DNA from: Bacteroidia bacterium
Lineage (GTDB): Bacteria > Bacteroidota > Bacteroidia > Bacteroidales > Prolixibacteraceae
NCBI GenBank assembly: GCA_025358395.1
Contig: JANYJT010000004.1
Location: forward strand, 1-49,436
Length of the DNA stretch: 49,436 nt
Direction: 5' to 3'
A model generated the notes under the pieces. It ran no database searches and had not been told where the DNA came from. It was given only the letters and a program-made list of their open reading frames with translations. Each line of letters begins with the position of its first letter. Position 1 is the stretch's first letter. The position numbers and the translations under genes are program-made. Positions 24,830 to 32,388 of this stretch are shown here, in pieces.

Positions 24830-26482
24830 TTAACTCTGTGCTATCTCCTCGGTCTTTCCGCTTTTTAGTTTCTTTGTATAGTAAAAAGATACACCCAAAA
24901 TGGTTAGCCCGACAAAAATGAAGGCAATAATACGGTAGCCTACGCCCATTTTTGAGATATCAAACATGAAAAGGTGCACTACAGCAGCCAGCAATGTCAA
25001 AAATGCCAGCCACCTGTATTTAACATTTCTGAGAATGGCGCTCATAATCATATAGGCGACTGCAGCCAATCCCCATGAAATAGTTACATAGTCTATTGCC
25101 ACTGCATTGTACAAGGTATAGAGCATTATAAAAAATGTAATCACAAGGTAAAAACTTCTGATGGAGCCAGTCTTTAGCTCCAGTCGGTTTTGCTGCCAGT
25201 TCAGAATTCGTGCGGATGCTATGGCAATCAGCGTGAATGAGATGTTGTACGAATCGATGGATTTGGATGTAATCAGGTAGGCAATTAATATGGTTGTAAA
25301 AAGGGCAGTATTCATCAGTACAATAAGATTGGACCTGAACCATATGGCAATTGCCAGCACGACCATACTTTGCCAGGCAAGAAAGAGGAACGATCCCGGT
25401 AGGTCGGAATAGCCATAAACGGCGATGCTTAGCGCCATAAAACCGAAATTGACGTAAAAGAATGAATCAAAACGGCTATCAACTTTATAATTAAGTACGA
25501 TGGCGAAAAGGAGACATCCAATTGAAATTGACAAAAAGATAAAGATGTAACTTTTCGTGTAAAAGGTCAATACGATCAACATTAACAAAACCGAGAAGGC
25601 AATGCTGTTTAAGATAATGGTTGCATTGCATACTTCTGCCGAAATCTTTCCATTCTGTTTCAGGAAGGGTACCACGGAATAAATGGCTCCATAGAGAAAG
25701 AGGTAGAAAAGATTAAACTGAGGGTTTGCCACTGCACCTACCGGATGTCCCATAAGCGGGTTCCCAATAAGCCAGAGTGTATGACCAATGTACACCATAA
25801 AGATGGATAGAATCAGCAGGGTATCCCAGCCGTTTCTGTTTAAAAAGTAAAGTACGGCAGCTGTTGCAACTACAAAAAGAGCCAGTGTGACCTGTGTCTG
25901 GTCTGTTAAAAGTGCAGTTAAAATCAGCAGAAAATAGGCGATAAAGCCCATCAGCTGTGATTTAGCCGCATCAGCTTTGTACCAAAGCAAAGAGACAGAT
26001 CCAAGCATCAAAAGAATAGTGATCCATAGGTTGTTTAATACCGGATGCTCTGTGAAAAAATGTAGCCGCATCAAGGCATAATAGATGAGCAGGTGAGCGC
26101 AAATGGTGAACATAAAAGCCATGTAGCTCAAGCTCCTTTTCAATAACCCGGAGAGGAAGAATGTAAGTGCAGCTGAAGCAATTCCAAGACCGAAAGCTGT
26201 AATTCCTCCAAAAGCATTGTTCACGAACATCATGGTGAACATCATTCCAAGCAGCAAGACAGCGCTACCAATCCATGCCAGTCCGTGCTCAAAAACTTTC
26301 GACTCGGTGAGTGGATTGGAGAATTCTGCCTCTTGTTCCTCTGAGGACAACTGTGCGGCTACACGAACAGGGTTGGCAGCCCTTGCGCCAGACGCAAGCA
26401 GTGCTTCAATCCGGTTAAGCCTTTCATCGAAAGAGCTGATGCGAGCTGCCAACTCCTTCATTGTTAGTTTCTGTTCAGCCAT
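24830..26482 (-). CDS. Polytopic membrane protein, DUF2339-like
   Basis: This 550-residue protein begins with a soluble coiled-coil segment (residues 1-70, ISSFDERLNRIEALLASG), then has about 15 or more closely packed hydrophobic helices from residue 86 (GLAWIGSAVLLLGMMF) to the end. A cytosolic coiled coil followed by many short helices is typical of DUF2339 family membrane proteins, whose function is unknown. It is downstream of the NrfD-type subunit, separated by a palindromic repeat, and may be transcribed with it. A connection to the redox module is conceivable but not shown. Confidence 0.6.
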   Translation of the reverse strand: MAEQKLTMKELAARISSFDERLNRIEALLASGARAANPVRVAAQLSSEEQEAEFSNPLTESKVFEHGLAWIGSAVLLLGMMFTMMFVNNAFGGITAFGLGIASAALTFFLSGLLKRSLSYMAFMFTICAHLLIYYALMRLHFFTEHPVLNNLWITILLMLGSVSLLWYKADAAKSQLMGFIAYFLLILTALLTDQTQVTLALFVVATAAVLYFLNRNGWDTLLILSIFMVYIGHTLWLIGNPLMGHPVGAVANPQFNLFYLFLYGAIYSVVPFLKQNGKISAEVCNATIILNSIAFSVLLMLIVLTFYTKSYIFIFLSISIGCLLFAIVLNYKVDSRFDSFFYVNFGFMALSIAVYGYSDLPGSFLFLAWQSMVVLAIAIWFRSNLIVLMNTALFTTILIAYLITSKSIDSYNISFTLIAIASARILNWQQNRLELKTGSIRSFYLVITFFIMLYTLYNAVAIDYVTISWGLAAVAYMIMSAILRNVKYRWLAFLTLLAAVVHLFMFDISKMGVGYRIIAFIFVGLTILGVSFYYTKKLKSGKTEEIAQS

Positions 26483-26510
26483 AAGTATGTTTGTTAAGAA
26501 TTAACTTCAA

Positions 26511-26611
26511 AGAAGTACTTAGAGTACTTAGAATACTTAAAGTACTTAAAGTTAATGGACTCCGGTCTTTCACTCCAAGTACTCCAAACTCTAAGTACTC
26601 TAAGTACTTCT
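26511..26611. repeat. Palindromic element A with perfect 22-bp inverted arms
   Basis: The arms 26511-26532 and 26590-26611 are perfect reverse complements of 22 bases built of AGTACTTAGA units. Between them lies GTTAATGGACTCCG at 26551-26564. The right arm overlaps the first base of the stop codon of the NrfD-type gene. The element lies between two genes on the - strand and can form a long hairpin that could end or attenuate transcription. Related elements occur at 39238-39389 and 40140-40230. Confidence 0.85.
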
Positions 26612-27807
26612 CAATGTTCAACAGGCGTCTTCCTCCAAGGCGGGAAGATCCACAGCAGTAACGCCAGGATGAAGAATGGTACAACCAGCCAGATGCTGGC
26701 CATCAGGAAACCTTCTGAGCCAATCAGCGATAGCTTGAAACTTGTGAAACCAAGAAAGCTTTTTGAAAAAAGCTGGCCACCGATAACCACATTCCAGCGC
26801 ATGAAGAAAATACCAACCAACACAAGCAGGCCCGTGATGAAATAGATTTTTGTCCTGATATTTTCTTTTGGTTTATAAAACTGCAGGATTCCAAGTGTGG
26901 CAAGAGGTACCATCATCCCAATTCCAATCTGCATGATCAGCAGGGTGAAATTCAGATGTCCGGAAATTAGCAGCGATATGATCTCAAAGGATTCTTCAGC
27001 CTCGTAGAAACGGTGTATCTGATCGAGCGATTCCATCGTGAAATCAATGATAATGATATAAAACAGATACTTTGCAATGGTATCAAGGCATAACATGTCA
27101 ATTTTCTGTTTTCTGATATAATTGATCACAATGTAGAGAACCATCACCAACGCGATTCCTGACACCATAGCCGAAAATAGGAAAATGATCGGCATCATGA
27201 CCGTCGACCACCATGGATTGGCTTTAATCGAGCCAAAAATAAACCCTACATAACCGTGAAGCATAAATGCAGAAGGGATTCCGATTACTGTGACAATATA
27301 ACCCAATTTGTCGTCTAGCCTGACAGATTTTGGGGAGATATCATCGCTCCAAAGCGCCAGGGTCTTGTATAAATATTTCTTGAAACCAGTCGATTCCCTG
27401 GCCCAAAGAACCAGGTCATAGCGGTAGTCGAACCATATTTCCAGCAACAGGACGATCATCAGATACCAGAGATAGACAAAACCAAAGATGGCCATGGCGG
27501 AAGTTAAATGGGGCGTCATCATAATTTCCCATGCCCTTAATGGCTGACCAAGGTGAAAGATCAATGGCATGGTGGCCACCAGCAAAAATGCAAAAGAGGT
27601 AAGCAGGGCTATCACGTAAGTTGGTTTCAACGATTTGACGTTAAAAACGCGCTCCAGCGATGCCAGGATAAAAGCTCCGGCAACCAATCCGGTAATGAAC
27701 GGATACAAAACGATCAAAATGGACCAGCTGAGCTCGATTTCGTTCGGGTAGATGAATCCATCCACCTTCGACAATGCCTGATATAAACTTTCAAATTCCG
27801 GATTCAT
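26611..27807 (-). CDS. NrfD/PsrC-type membrane quinone-interacting subunit
   Basis: This 398-residue integral membrane protein has about eight to nine predicted helices and belongs to the NrfD/PsrC family, which exchanges electrons with menaquinone. The segment SWSILIVLYPFITGLVAGAF near residues 29-48, then LIFHLGQPLRAWEIMM (about 82-97), is typical. Its start codon lies 1 base after the stop of the FeS gene, with a strong AGGAGG ribosome site embedded in the end of that gene. This is noteworthy because strong Shine-Dalgarno sites are unusual in Bacteroidota. It forms the membrane partner of the ferredoxin and cytochrome encoded upstream. Confidence 0.87.
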   Translation of the reverse strand: MNPEFESLYQALSKVDGFIYPNEIELSWSILIVLYPFITGLVAGAFILASLERVFNVKSLKPTYVIALLTSFAFLLVATMPLIFHLGQPLRAWEIMMTPHLTSAMAIFGFVYLWYLMIVLLLEIWFDYRYDLVLWARESTGFKKYLYKTLALWSDDISPKSVRLDDKLGYIVTVIGIPSAFMLHGYVGFIFGSIKANPWWSTVMMPIIFLFSAMVSGIALVMVLYIVINYIRKQKIDMLCLDTIAKYLFYIIIIDFTMESLDQIHRFYEAEESFEIISLLISGHLNFTLLIMQIGIGMMVPLATLGILQFYKPKENIRTKIYFITGLLVLVGIFFMRWNVVIGGQLFSKSFLGFTSFKLSLIGSEGFLMASIWLVVPFFILALLLWIFPPWRKTPVEH

Positions 27808-27808
27808 A

Positions 27809-28576
27809 TTATCTTACCTCCTGATTTAATGCGTTGTAATACAATTTACTTCCCGTATTCAAATGTGGTTTAAGTACATACACATTCTTTGTTCGTAAAA
27901 ACTTGGAAATAGCACTTTCGGGATCATTGAGATCTCCGGAAATACGCGCTTTTGTCGGACAATTGTCCATGCAGGCAGGACTCAGCCCTTTTTTCACACG
28001 GTGAAAGCAGAGCGTGCATTTATCAACCACATGCTTATCAGGATGGAAGTAACGGCAACCATAAGGGCATGCCTGGATACAATATTTACACCCGATACAA
28101 TATTTTTCATCGACCAATACGATGCCCTCTTCAGTTTCGTAGGTAGCTCCAACCGGGCATACCTGAACACAGGGCGATTTGGCACAATGGTTGCACATCT
28201 TGGGAACAAAGAAGGTTTTTTCAATCTCTTCTGCGGGCACTGATTGTGTAAATCCATCAATTCCGCCATTCGGCGATTCCACCTTTAGAGAACCGTCTTT
28301 TCTGATCGTATACTGCTCGACCCAACTTCTGAAGAAAAACGGTTCCTGTGGTACATTGTTCTCTATTTTGCAGCTCTTGGCGCAGGTTCCGCACCCAATG
28401 CATTTTTCAATGTCAATGGCGATTCCGTACCAGGGTCCTTTTGTGTTTCGTTTTACAGCAGCAAATAATACAGCATTGTAGGAAGGAAGCGTGGAGGCTA
28501 CGACCAGTGTTCCAGCTGCGATCCCGGCATTCTTGAAGAAGTTGCGACGGGACAAGCTTGTGTTTTTCTCTGTCAT
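27809..28576 (-). CDS. Tat-exported ferredoxin with four [4Fe-4S] clusters
   Basis: This 255-residue protein begins with a twin-arginine signal (SRRNFFKNAGIAAGTLVVAS, residues 9-28) and so is exported folded. Four cysteine groups follow: CIGCGTCAKSC, CNHCAKSPCVQVCPVG, CIGCKYCIQACPYGC and CTLCF...CMDNCP. Together they can hold four [4Fe-4S] clusters, as in NrfC, DsrO and PsrB-type electron-transfer subunits. The stop of the cytochrome gene overlaps this start by an ATGA. In this module the ferredoxin would relay electrons between the cytochrome and the NrfD-type membrane subunit. There is no molybdenum enzyme gene next to it. Confidence 0.93.
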   Translation of the reverse strand: MTEKNTSLSRRNFFKNAGIAAGTLVVASTLPSYNAVLFAAVKRNTKGPWYGIAIDIEKCIGCGTCAKSCKIENNVPQEPFFFRSWVEQYTIRKDGSLKVESPNGGIDGFTQSVPAEEIEKTFFVPKMCNHCAKSPCVQVCPVGATYETEEGIVLVDEKYCIGCKYCIQACPYGCRYFHPDKHVVDKCTLCFHRVKKGLSPACMDNCPTKARISGDLNDPESAISKFLRTKNVYVLKPHLNTGSKLYYNALNQEVR

Positions 28577-29010
28577 GGCTGATGAGGATTATGACATTTG
28601 ATACAATTTTTTTCAGGATGGTGCTCTTTGATATTTACCTGCACAATCGCCTTTCCCGGTCTTGCCAGGTTGATGGAGTGGCATTTACCGCAAAATTCTT
28701 TCGTGTCAGGTTTAATCAGCTTTTCAGTTTTGGGATTCTCAATGTGTTTGTAAGCAGCACCATGACAGCCTTCACAGGCAAGTTCGCTGTGATAACTTTC
28801 GCTTTTCATGGTAACAATGGTGTCGTGGCAACTGACACAACTACTATTTCCAGTATAATGAACCGGAAGTGCGGCAATTTCCGCCATAGAGTTACCCCTG
28901 TAATGACCATACTGGCCAAATGATTCAGGAGTCAGCGCGTGTTTAAGGAGTAAAAACAGAGATACTATTACGACCCCCGTCATTAGTAAACGTTTGAGAT
29001 GTAAAGGCAT
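28573..29010 (-). CDS. Membrane-anchored tetrahaem cytochrome c
   Basis: This protein has 145 residues when started at the ATG at 29010, which immediately precedes the membrane anchor. An upstream ATG at 29073 would add 21 residues and reach into a palindrome. The start LHLKRLLMTGVVIVSLFLLL is a single signal-anchor helix. Four haem-binding motifs follow: CVSCH, CEGCH, CGKCH and CIKCH. Additional His residues (for example SYHSEL and EHHPEK) could serve as distal ligands. It resembles small NapC/NrfH-like and Nhc/Qrc-type cytochromes. It is the first gene of the cytochrome-FeS-NrfD set and overlaps the second by an ATGA. It may be the outlet to a periplasmic partner encoded elsewhere. Confidence 0.88.
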   Translation of the reverse strand: MPLHLKRLLMTGVVIVSLFLLLKHALTPESFGQYGHYRGNSMAEIAALPVHYTGNSSCVSCHDTIVTMKSESYHSELACEGCHGAAYKHIENPKTEKLIKPDTKEFCGKCHSINLARPGKAIVQVNIKEHHPEKNCIKCHNPHQP

Positions 29011-29022
29011 ACACTTAATATG

Positions 29023-29053
29023 ATTTGGAAGTTTATTATATAACCTTCCAAAT
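29023..29053. promoter_or_regulatory. Perfect 9-bp inverted repeat before the cytochrome gene
   Basis: ATTTGGAAG at 29023-29031 and CTTCCAAAT at 29045-29053 are perfect reverse complements with a 13-base AT-rich spacer. The nearer arm ends 13 bases upstream of the chosen start at 29010. This fits an operator for a dimeric regulator or a 5' leader hairpin that controls the redox module. It also supports the choice of the downstream start codon. Confidence 0.45.
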
Positions 29054-29190
29054 ATATAAATATATCGATACAATCCAAATAATGAGCTGGGGATTAGAGC
29101 TTAAGCGGAATGATTCTTAATAGGAAGCGCTTAGGGTACACAGTGTATTGATGCGAGCTAAAGTAATGGTTAAAGTATAATGTCGGCATT

Positions 29191-29224
29191 TAAAAAAGAG
29201 TAAGCAGGTTTGGATTACTCTTTT
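29191..29224 (-). terminator. Rho-independent terminator after the DUF2442-HTH gene
   Basis: AAAAGAGTAA at 29194-29203 and TTACTCTTTT at 29215-29224 form a perfect 10-bp stem with an 11-base loop. Read on the - strand, the hairpin is followed by a T-rich run, as expected for termination of transcripts from the DUF4160/DUF2442 pair. The 238 bases between the cytochrome start and the DUF2442 stop otherwise hold no gene I can see. Confidence 0.7.
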
Positions 29225-29247
29225 AAATTTTTTGGATATGCTGAAAT

Positions 29248-29694
29248 CTAAATCTTTACAGCTAAAAGTTCTTTACCAAGTTGATGTAAAGCTGCTTCAA
29301 TTTGTTTTTTATTTTTGGCTCCCGGTCTCTTTTCGTTGCAGATGTAACTTGCTAACAGACTTCGATTAATTTTAACCAGTTCAGCAAACCTTGTTATGTT
29401 AATTTCCGGAAATTGGTTAAATACGCGAGACACCTCATTCGCTTGTTGTTTTATCTCATCTTTGTTAAAAGTATAAAAACCCTCCAGGCTTAGATCCTCA
29501 TCCAGATTCGGCCAATGAATCGAATCACCCAAGCTACCTAACTCATATCGTGCACGTTGTTCGGGGGTCGCATTCCACAACCTGTCGAACCAGCGTAAGG
29601 GATGACTTCTTCGCGTTCCATTGTTGGTGAGTATGTAGATGTTTTCGTCATCAAACCATACCCTTTCTATTTTTAAATTAGTCAGCTTTTCCAT
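29248..29694 (-). CDS. DUF2442 protein with C-terminal HTH, antitoxin-like
   Basis: This 148-residue protein starts at the ATG at 29694 (MEKLTNLKIERVWFDDENIY), inside the end of the DUF4160 gene. A longer reading from 29739 would add 15 residues that do not fit. Residues about 1-80 are DUF2442, with RSHPLRWFDRLWNATPEQRA. Residues about 90-148 contain an XRE-like helix-turn-helix (NITRFAELVKINRSLLASYI, then NEKRPGAKNKKQIEAAL). DUF4160-DUF2442 pairs are widespread and are commonly proposed to be toxin-antitoxin modules. The HTH would allow autoregulation at the palindromes upstream of 29920. Confidence 0.8.
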   Translation of the reverse strand: MEKLTNLKIERVWFDDENIYILTNNGTRRSHPLRWFDRLWNATPEQRARYELGSLGDSIHWPNLDEDLSLEGFYTFNKDEIKQQANEVSRVFNQFPEINITRFAELVKINRSLLASYICNEKRPGAKNKKQIEAALHQLGKELLAVKI

Positions 29695-29920
29695 GAAATA
29701 CCTCCCCTGCCTTAATAAGAATTGTTTCGTTTTCTTCAATAACCGCTTCTGCCGGTTTTATACCGGAGGACTTTAATCCCCTGTTATGCACCATTTTTAC
29801 CTTTGGTGAAACTTGAAATTTGGCTCTTCCATCTGCATTCTGAACGTGTATATGGATGGGCAAATGCTCATTTGCAAAAAAGAAAAAGCGCATACCAAAT
29901 ATTCTGAAAACTTCCGGCAT
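29678..29920 (-). CDS. DUF4160 protein, toxin-like partner
   Basis: This 80-residue protein of the DUF4160 family carries the family hallmark FRIFGMRFFFFANEHLPIHIHV (quoted in parts, residues 5-26), with an HxPxHxHV-type histidine cluster, followed by a basic strand with KFQVSPKVKMVHNRG. The biochemical function of the family is unknown. It overlaps the DUF2442-HTH gene by 17 bases, with translation of both probably coupled. Three inverted GTTAC/GTAAC half-sites lie just upstream. The toxin label is an inference from gene pairing. Confidence 0.78.
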   Translation of the reverse strand: MPEVFRIFGMRFFFFANEHLPIHIHVQNADGRAKFQVSPKVKMVHNRGLKSSGIKPAEAVIEENETILIKAGEVFHGKAD

Positions 29921-29942
29921 AAAATTTATGCTTGGTTAATCC

Positions 29943-29970
29943 GTTACATATATAGTAACATATTTGTTAC
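29943..29970. promoter_or_regulatory. Triple GTTAC/GTAAC inverted repeat, candidate operator of the DUF4160/DUF2442 pair
   Basis: GTTAC at 29943-29947, GTAAC at 29955-29959 and GTTAC at 29966-29970 form two overlapping inverted repeats. The second is GTAACA-TATT-TGTTAC, perfect over 6 bases. They lie 23-50 bases upstream of the start at 29920, where an autoregulator carrying the HTH of the downstream protein could bind. Confidence 0.5.
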
Positions 29971-30128
29971 CTACACTGTCAATAAGCACATCAATTTGAG
30001 GGTACAATATGATACAACTACCAGATTTGCATTGCTTATAATTGTGTTCTGAAACGACTCTCACCAATTATCGTATAACTAAAAAGAATTTATGATTGCA
30101 AAACTTGATAACTATTAATTCGATAAAA

Positions 30129-31076
30129 ATGAAGCAGACCATACTTGGCTCGGGTGGGGCAATCGGCTTACCCCTTGCAAAGGAATTAAAAAAATATACG
30201 GATGAAATACGTCTGGTAAGCAGGAACCCTAAGAAAGTAAACAACACTGATGAACTTTATCCGCTCGATGTGAACAATTTGGGTGGGGTATCGGAAGCAA
30301 TCAAAGGCAGTTCGATCGTTTATATTACGATTGGCTTTGAATATAATCTTAACGTCTGGAAAGAGAAATGGCCTGCATTCATGAAATCTGTCATTGATGC
30401 ATGTCAGGAGCATGATGCCAAACTTGTATTTTTCGACAACGTATACATGTATGCTTCTTCGGCAATCCCTCACATGACAGAAGAGTCGCCCATGCAACCT
30501 CCCAGCAAAAAGGGCGCTGTCAGAAAAGAAATTTATGAGATGGTTGCCTCTGCTGTAGATCAAAAAAAGTTGACGGCTTTGGTTGCCCGCGCCGCAGATT
30601 TTTATGGCCCGGACAATAAGAATGGAGTTCATGCTCAAATGGTTGTCAAAAATTTTCTGACCGGAAAAAAGGCTCAGTCGATTGGTAATCAGAATGCTGT
30701 TCATAATTTTACTTATACCCTGGATGCGGCCAAAGCCACAGCTCAATTGGGAAACACACCTGATGCGTATGACCAGGTTTGGCACCTTCCAACGACGCAA
30801 AAGCGGCTGACTAACCTGGAATGGATTGCTCTTTTTGCTAAAGAGTTCGGTGTTAAGTGCCGCGTGCAACAAGTCCCCACCTGGATGATGCGCCTTCTCG
30901 GACTGTTTATTCCAATGATGAGTGAGTTTCCGGAAATGATGTACCAGTACGAACTAGACTATTTTTTCGATAGCAGTAAATTCGAAAAGCGATTCGGATG
31001 GTCTGCAATTTCGCCTGAGGAAGGGGTAAAAGTAATGGTTGAGCATGCCAGGCTATTGAATCATAAAAATACATAG
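30129..31076 (+). CDS. NAD(P)-binding epimerase/dehydratase-like protein of the extended SDR type
   Basis: This 315-residue protein starts at the ATG at 30129, where the Rossmann fold begins (MKQTILGSGGAIGLPLAKEL). An ATG 33 bases upstream would add an unlikely tail. The glycine motif GSGGAIG is at residues 7-13, with R after the second strand (RLVSRNPKK). This suggests NADP preference. The atypical SDR family includes nucleotide-sugar and quinone-related oxidoreductases. The canonical YxxxK is not obvious (the region reads KKGAVRKEIYEM). The substrate is unknown. A gene for a secreted protein follows after 1 base. Confidence 0.72.
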   Translation: MKQTILGSGGAIGLPLAKELKKYTDEIRLVSRNPKKVNNTDELYPLDVNNLGGVSEAIKGSSIVYITIGFEYNLNVWKEKWPAFMKSVIDACQEHDAKLVFFDNVYMYASSAIPHMTEESPMQPPSKKGAVRKEIYEMVASAVDQKKLTALVARAADFYGPDNKNGVHAQMVVKNFLTGKKAQSIGNQNAVHNFTYTLDAAKATAQLGNTPDAYDQVWHLPTTQKRLTNLEWIALFAKEFGVKCRVQQVPTWMMRLLGLFIPMMSEFPEMMYQYELDYFFDSSKFEKRFGWSAISPEEGVKVMVEHARLLNHKNT

Positions 31077-31077
31077 G

Positions 31078-31956
31078 ATGAAAATTATCGATCGTTTGTC
31101 CTTGACATTAATTTTGGTTTTCGCCACTTCTTTTGGCTTTTCTCAGGACAAGCACAGCGTCAAATATTATCATTTGGAAACCAAGGATGGGAATGGTTAT
31201 AATGGCGAGGTTGTAGCCAGTGATTCCGCCAAAGTTATTTTCAGGTCTCAACAACTTGGTGACCTGACCATCCTGCAGAAGGATATTAAATCACTTTTGG
31301 CAGTCGACAGCACCCAGATCAAAGGTGATAAATACTGGTTTAAAAATCCTCAGGCTACACGATATTTCTTTTCACCAAATGGATATGGTTTGAAAAAAAG
31401 TGAGGGATATTACCAGAATATATGGGTTCTGGTTAACTCTTTTGCCATTGGGATCAGCGATTATGTTTCGCTGGGCGGTGGTGTTATTCCCACCTTCCTT
31501 TTTGCCGGTGCCCCTACTCCTGCATGGATTACTGTAAAAGTATCCATCCCGGTTTCTAAAGATAAATTTAATTTGGGAGCAGGAGTTCTTGCAGGAAGTG
31601 TATTGGGTGAATCCAATGCAGGTTTCGGAATCTTTTATGGATTGGCAACTGTTGGTTCGCGGGATAAAAATTTGAGTATGGGAATTGGATACGGCTTCTC
31701 AGGTGGATCAATTTCACAGGCTCCAATGATCAACCTCTCCGGAATGTACAGAGTTGGATCCCGCAGTTACCTTCTGACAGAAAATTATTTTTTTGCCGGA
31801 GATACTGAGAATGCCCTAATTATTATGGTTGGAGCCAGACAAATCATTAGGAATGCCGGACTGGATTACGGACTCGTTATTCCTGCCGGAGGTGGAATTG
31901 GTAGTTTTGTAGCCATCCCATGGTTGGGGATTACTATTCCGATTGGAAAACGATGA
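31078..31956 (+). CDS. Secreted or outer-membrane protein of unknown function
   Basis: This 292-residue protein has a clear signal peptide (IIDRLSLTLILVFATSFGFS, cleavage near residue 23). The mature part starts with a short beta-rich domain (KYYHLETKDGNGYNGEVVAS) and continues into a Gly-rich region of alternating hydrophobic residues (about 110-292) typical of a small outer-membrane barrel. The last residues (GITIPIGKR) do not end in the usual aromatic. It is coupled to the epimerase-like gene by 1 base. The function is unknown. Confidence 0.6.
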   Translation: MKIIDRLSLTLILVFATSFGFSQDKHSVKYYHLETKDGNGYNGEVVASDSAKVIFRSQQLGDLTILQKDIKSLLAVDSTQIKGDKYWFKNPQATRYFFSPNGYGLKKSEGYYQNIWVLVNSFAIGISDYVSLGGGVIPTFLFAGAPTPAWITVKVSIPVSKDKFNLGAGVLAGSVLGESNAGFGIFYGLATVGSRDKNLSMGIGYGFSGGSISQAPMINLSGMYRVGSRSYLLTENYFFAGDTENALIIMVGARQIIRNAGLDYGLVIPAGGGIGSFVAIPWLGITIPIGKR

Positions 31957-31961
31957 TGATA

Positions 31962-32001
31962 TTAATTTATTTTGATGTATGTTTACGTCGAAATAAATTA
32001 A
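31962..32001. promoter_or_regulatory. Perfect 11-bp inverted repeat, candidate ArsR operator
   Basis: TTAATTTATTT at 31962-31972 and AAATAAATTAA at 31991-32001 are exact reverse complements separated by 18 bases. The right arm ends 7 bases before the ArsR start codon, which is the expected place for autorepression. No other role for this 52-base gap is visible. Confidence 0.65.
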
Positions 32002-32008
32002 ATCAATA

Positions 32009-32365
32009 ATGGTTGTTTCAAAAACCGATCTTTTCAGCCCGGAACTTCAGAAAAGTGCAAACCTTTTTAAAGCGCTAGCTCACCCGGCACGTCTGCAAAT
32101 CTTGCATTTTCTGGCGCAGTCAAATGCATGTATTACCGGCGATATTTCAGAATACTTTCCTTTAACCCGAGCAACTGTTAATCAGCATGTAAAGGAACTT
32201 AAGGATGCAGGATTGATATGTGCTCACAAGGAGGGAGCTAAAATCGTCTATTGTCTGGACATTGAAAAAGTGAAAGAGATGAAAGAGATACTCTCCGGAC
32301 TTGTGAATGAAATGTGCCTTCCGGCTGATTTCAGCTGTTGTCTGAAAGCAATATCAAGCAACTAA
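32009..32365 (+). CDS. ArsR-family transcriptional repressor with C-terminal cysteine cluster
   Basis: This 118-residue winged-helix protein of the ArsR/SmtB family has a recognition helix around residues 50-66 (FPLTRATVNQHVKELKDAG). Metal-sensing cysteines are suggested by C41 (in NACITGDIS) and by the C-terminal group C103, C110 and C111 (MCLPADFSCC). The tail cluster resembles AfArsR-type arsenite sensors, which bind As(III) at C-terminal cysteines; the canonical ELCVCDL motif is absent. It heads a three-gene set with a MIP channel and a G3E GTPase, and a perfect inverted repeat overlies its start region. Confidence 0.85.
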   Translation: MVVSKTDLFSPELQKSANLFKALAHPARLQILHFLAQSNACITGDISEYFPLTRATVNQHVKELKDAGLICAHKEGAKIVYCLDIEKVKEMKEILSGLVNEMCLPADFSCCLKAISSN

Positions 32366-32388
32366 AATCAAGTAAACTCCACAACTCT

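Noticed and set aside
30186..30872. 228-codon reading frame on the - strand
   Set aside because: It is antisense to the epimerase-like gene, whose Rossmann motif is clear.
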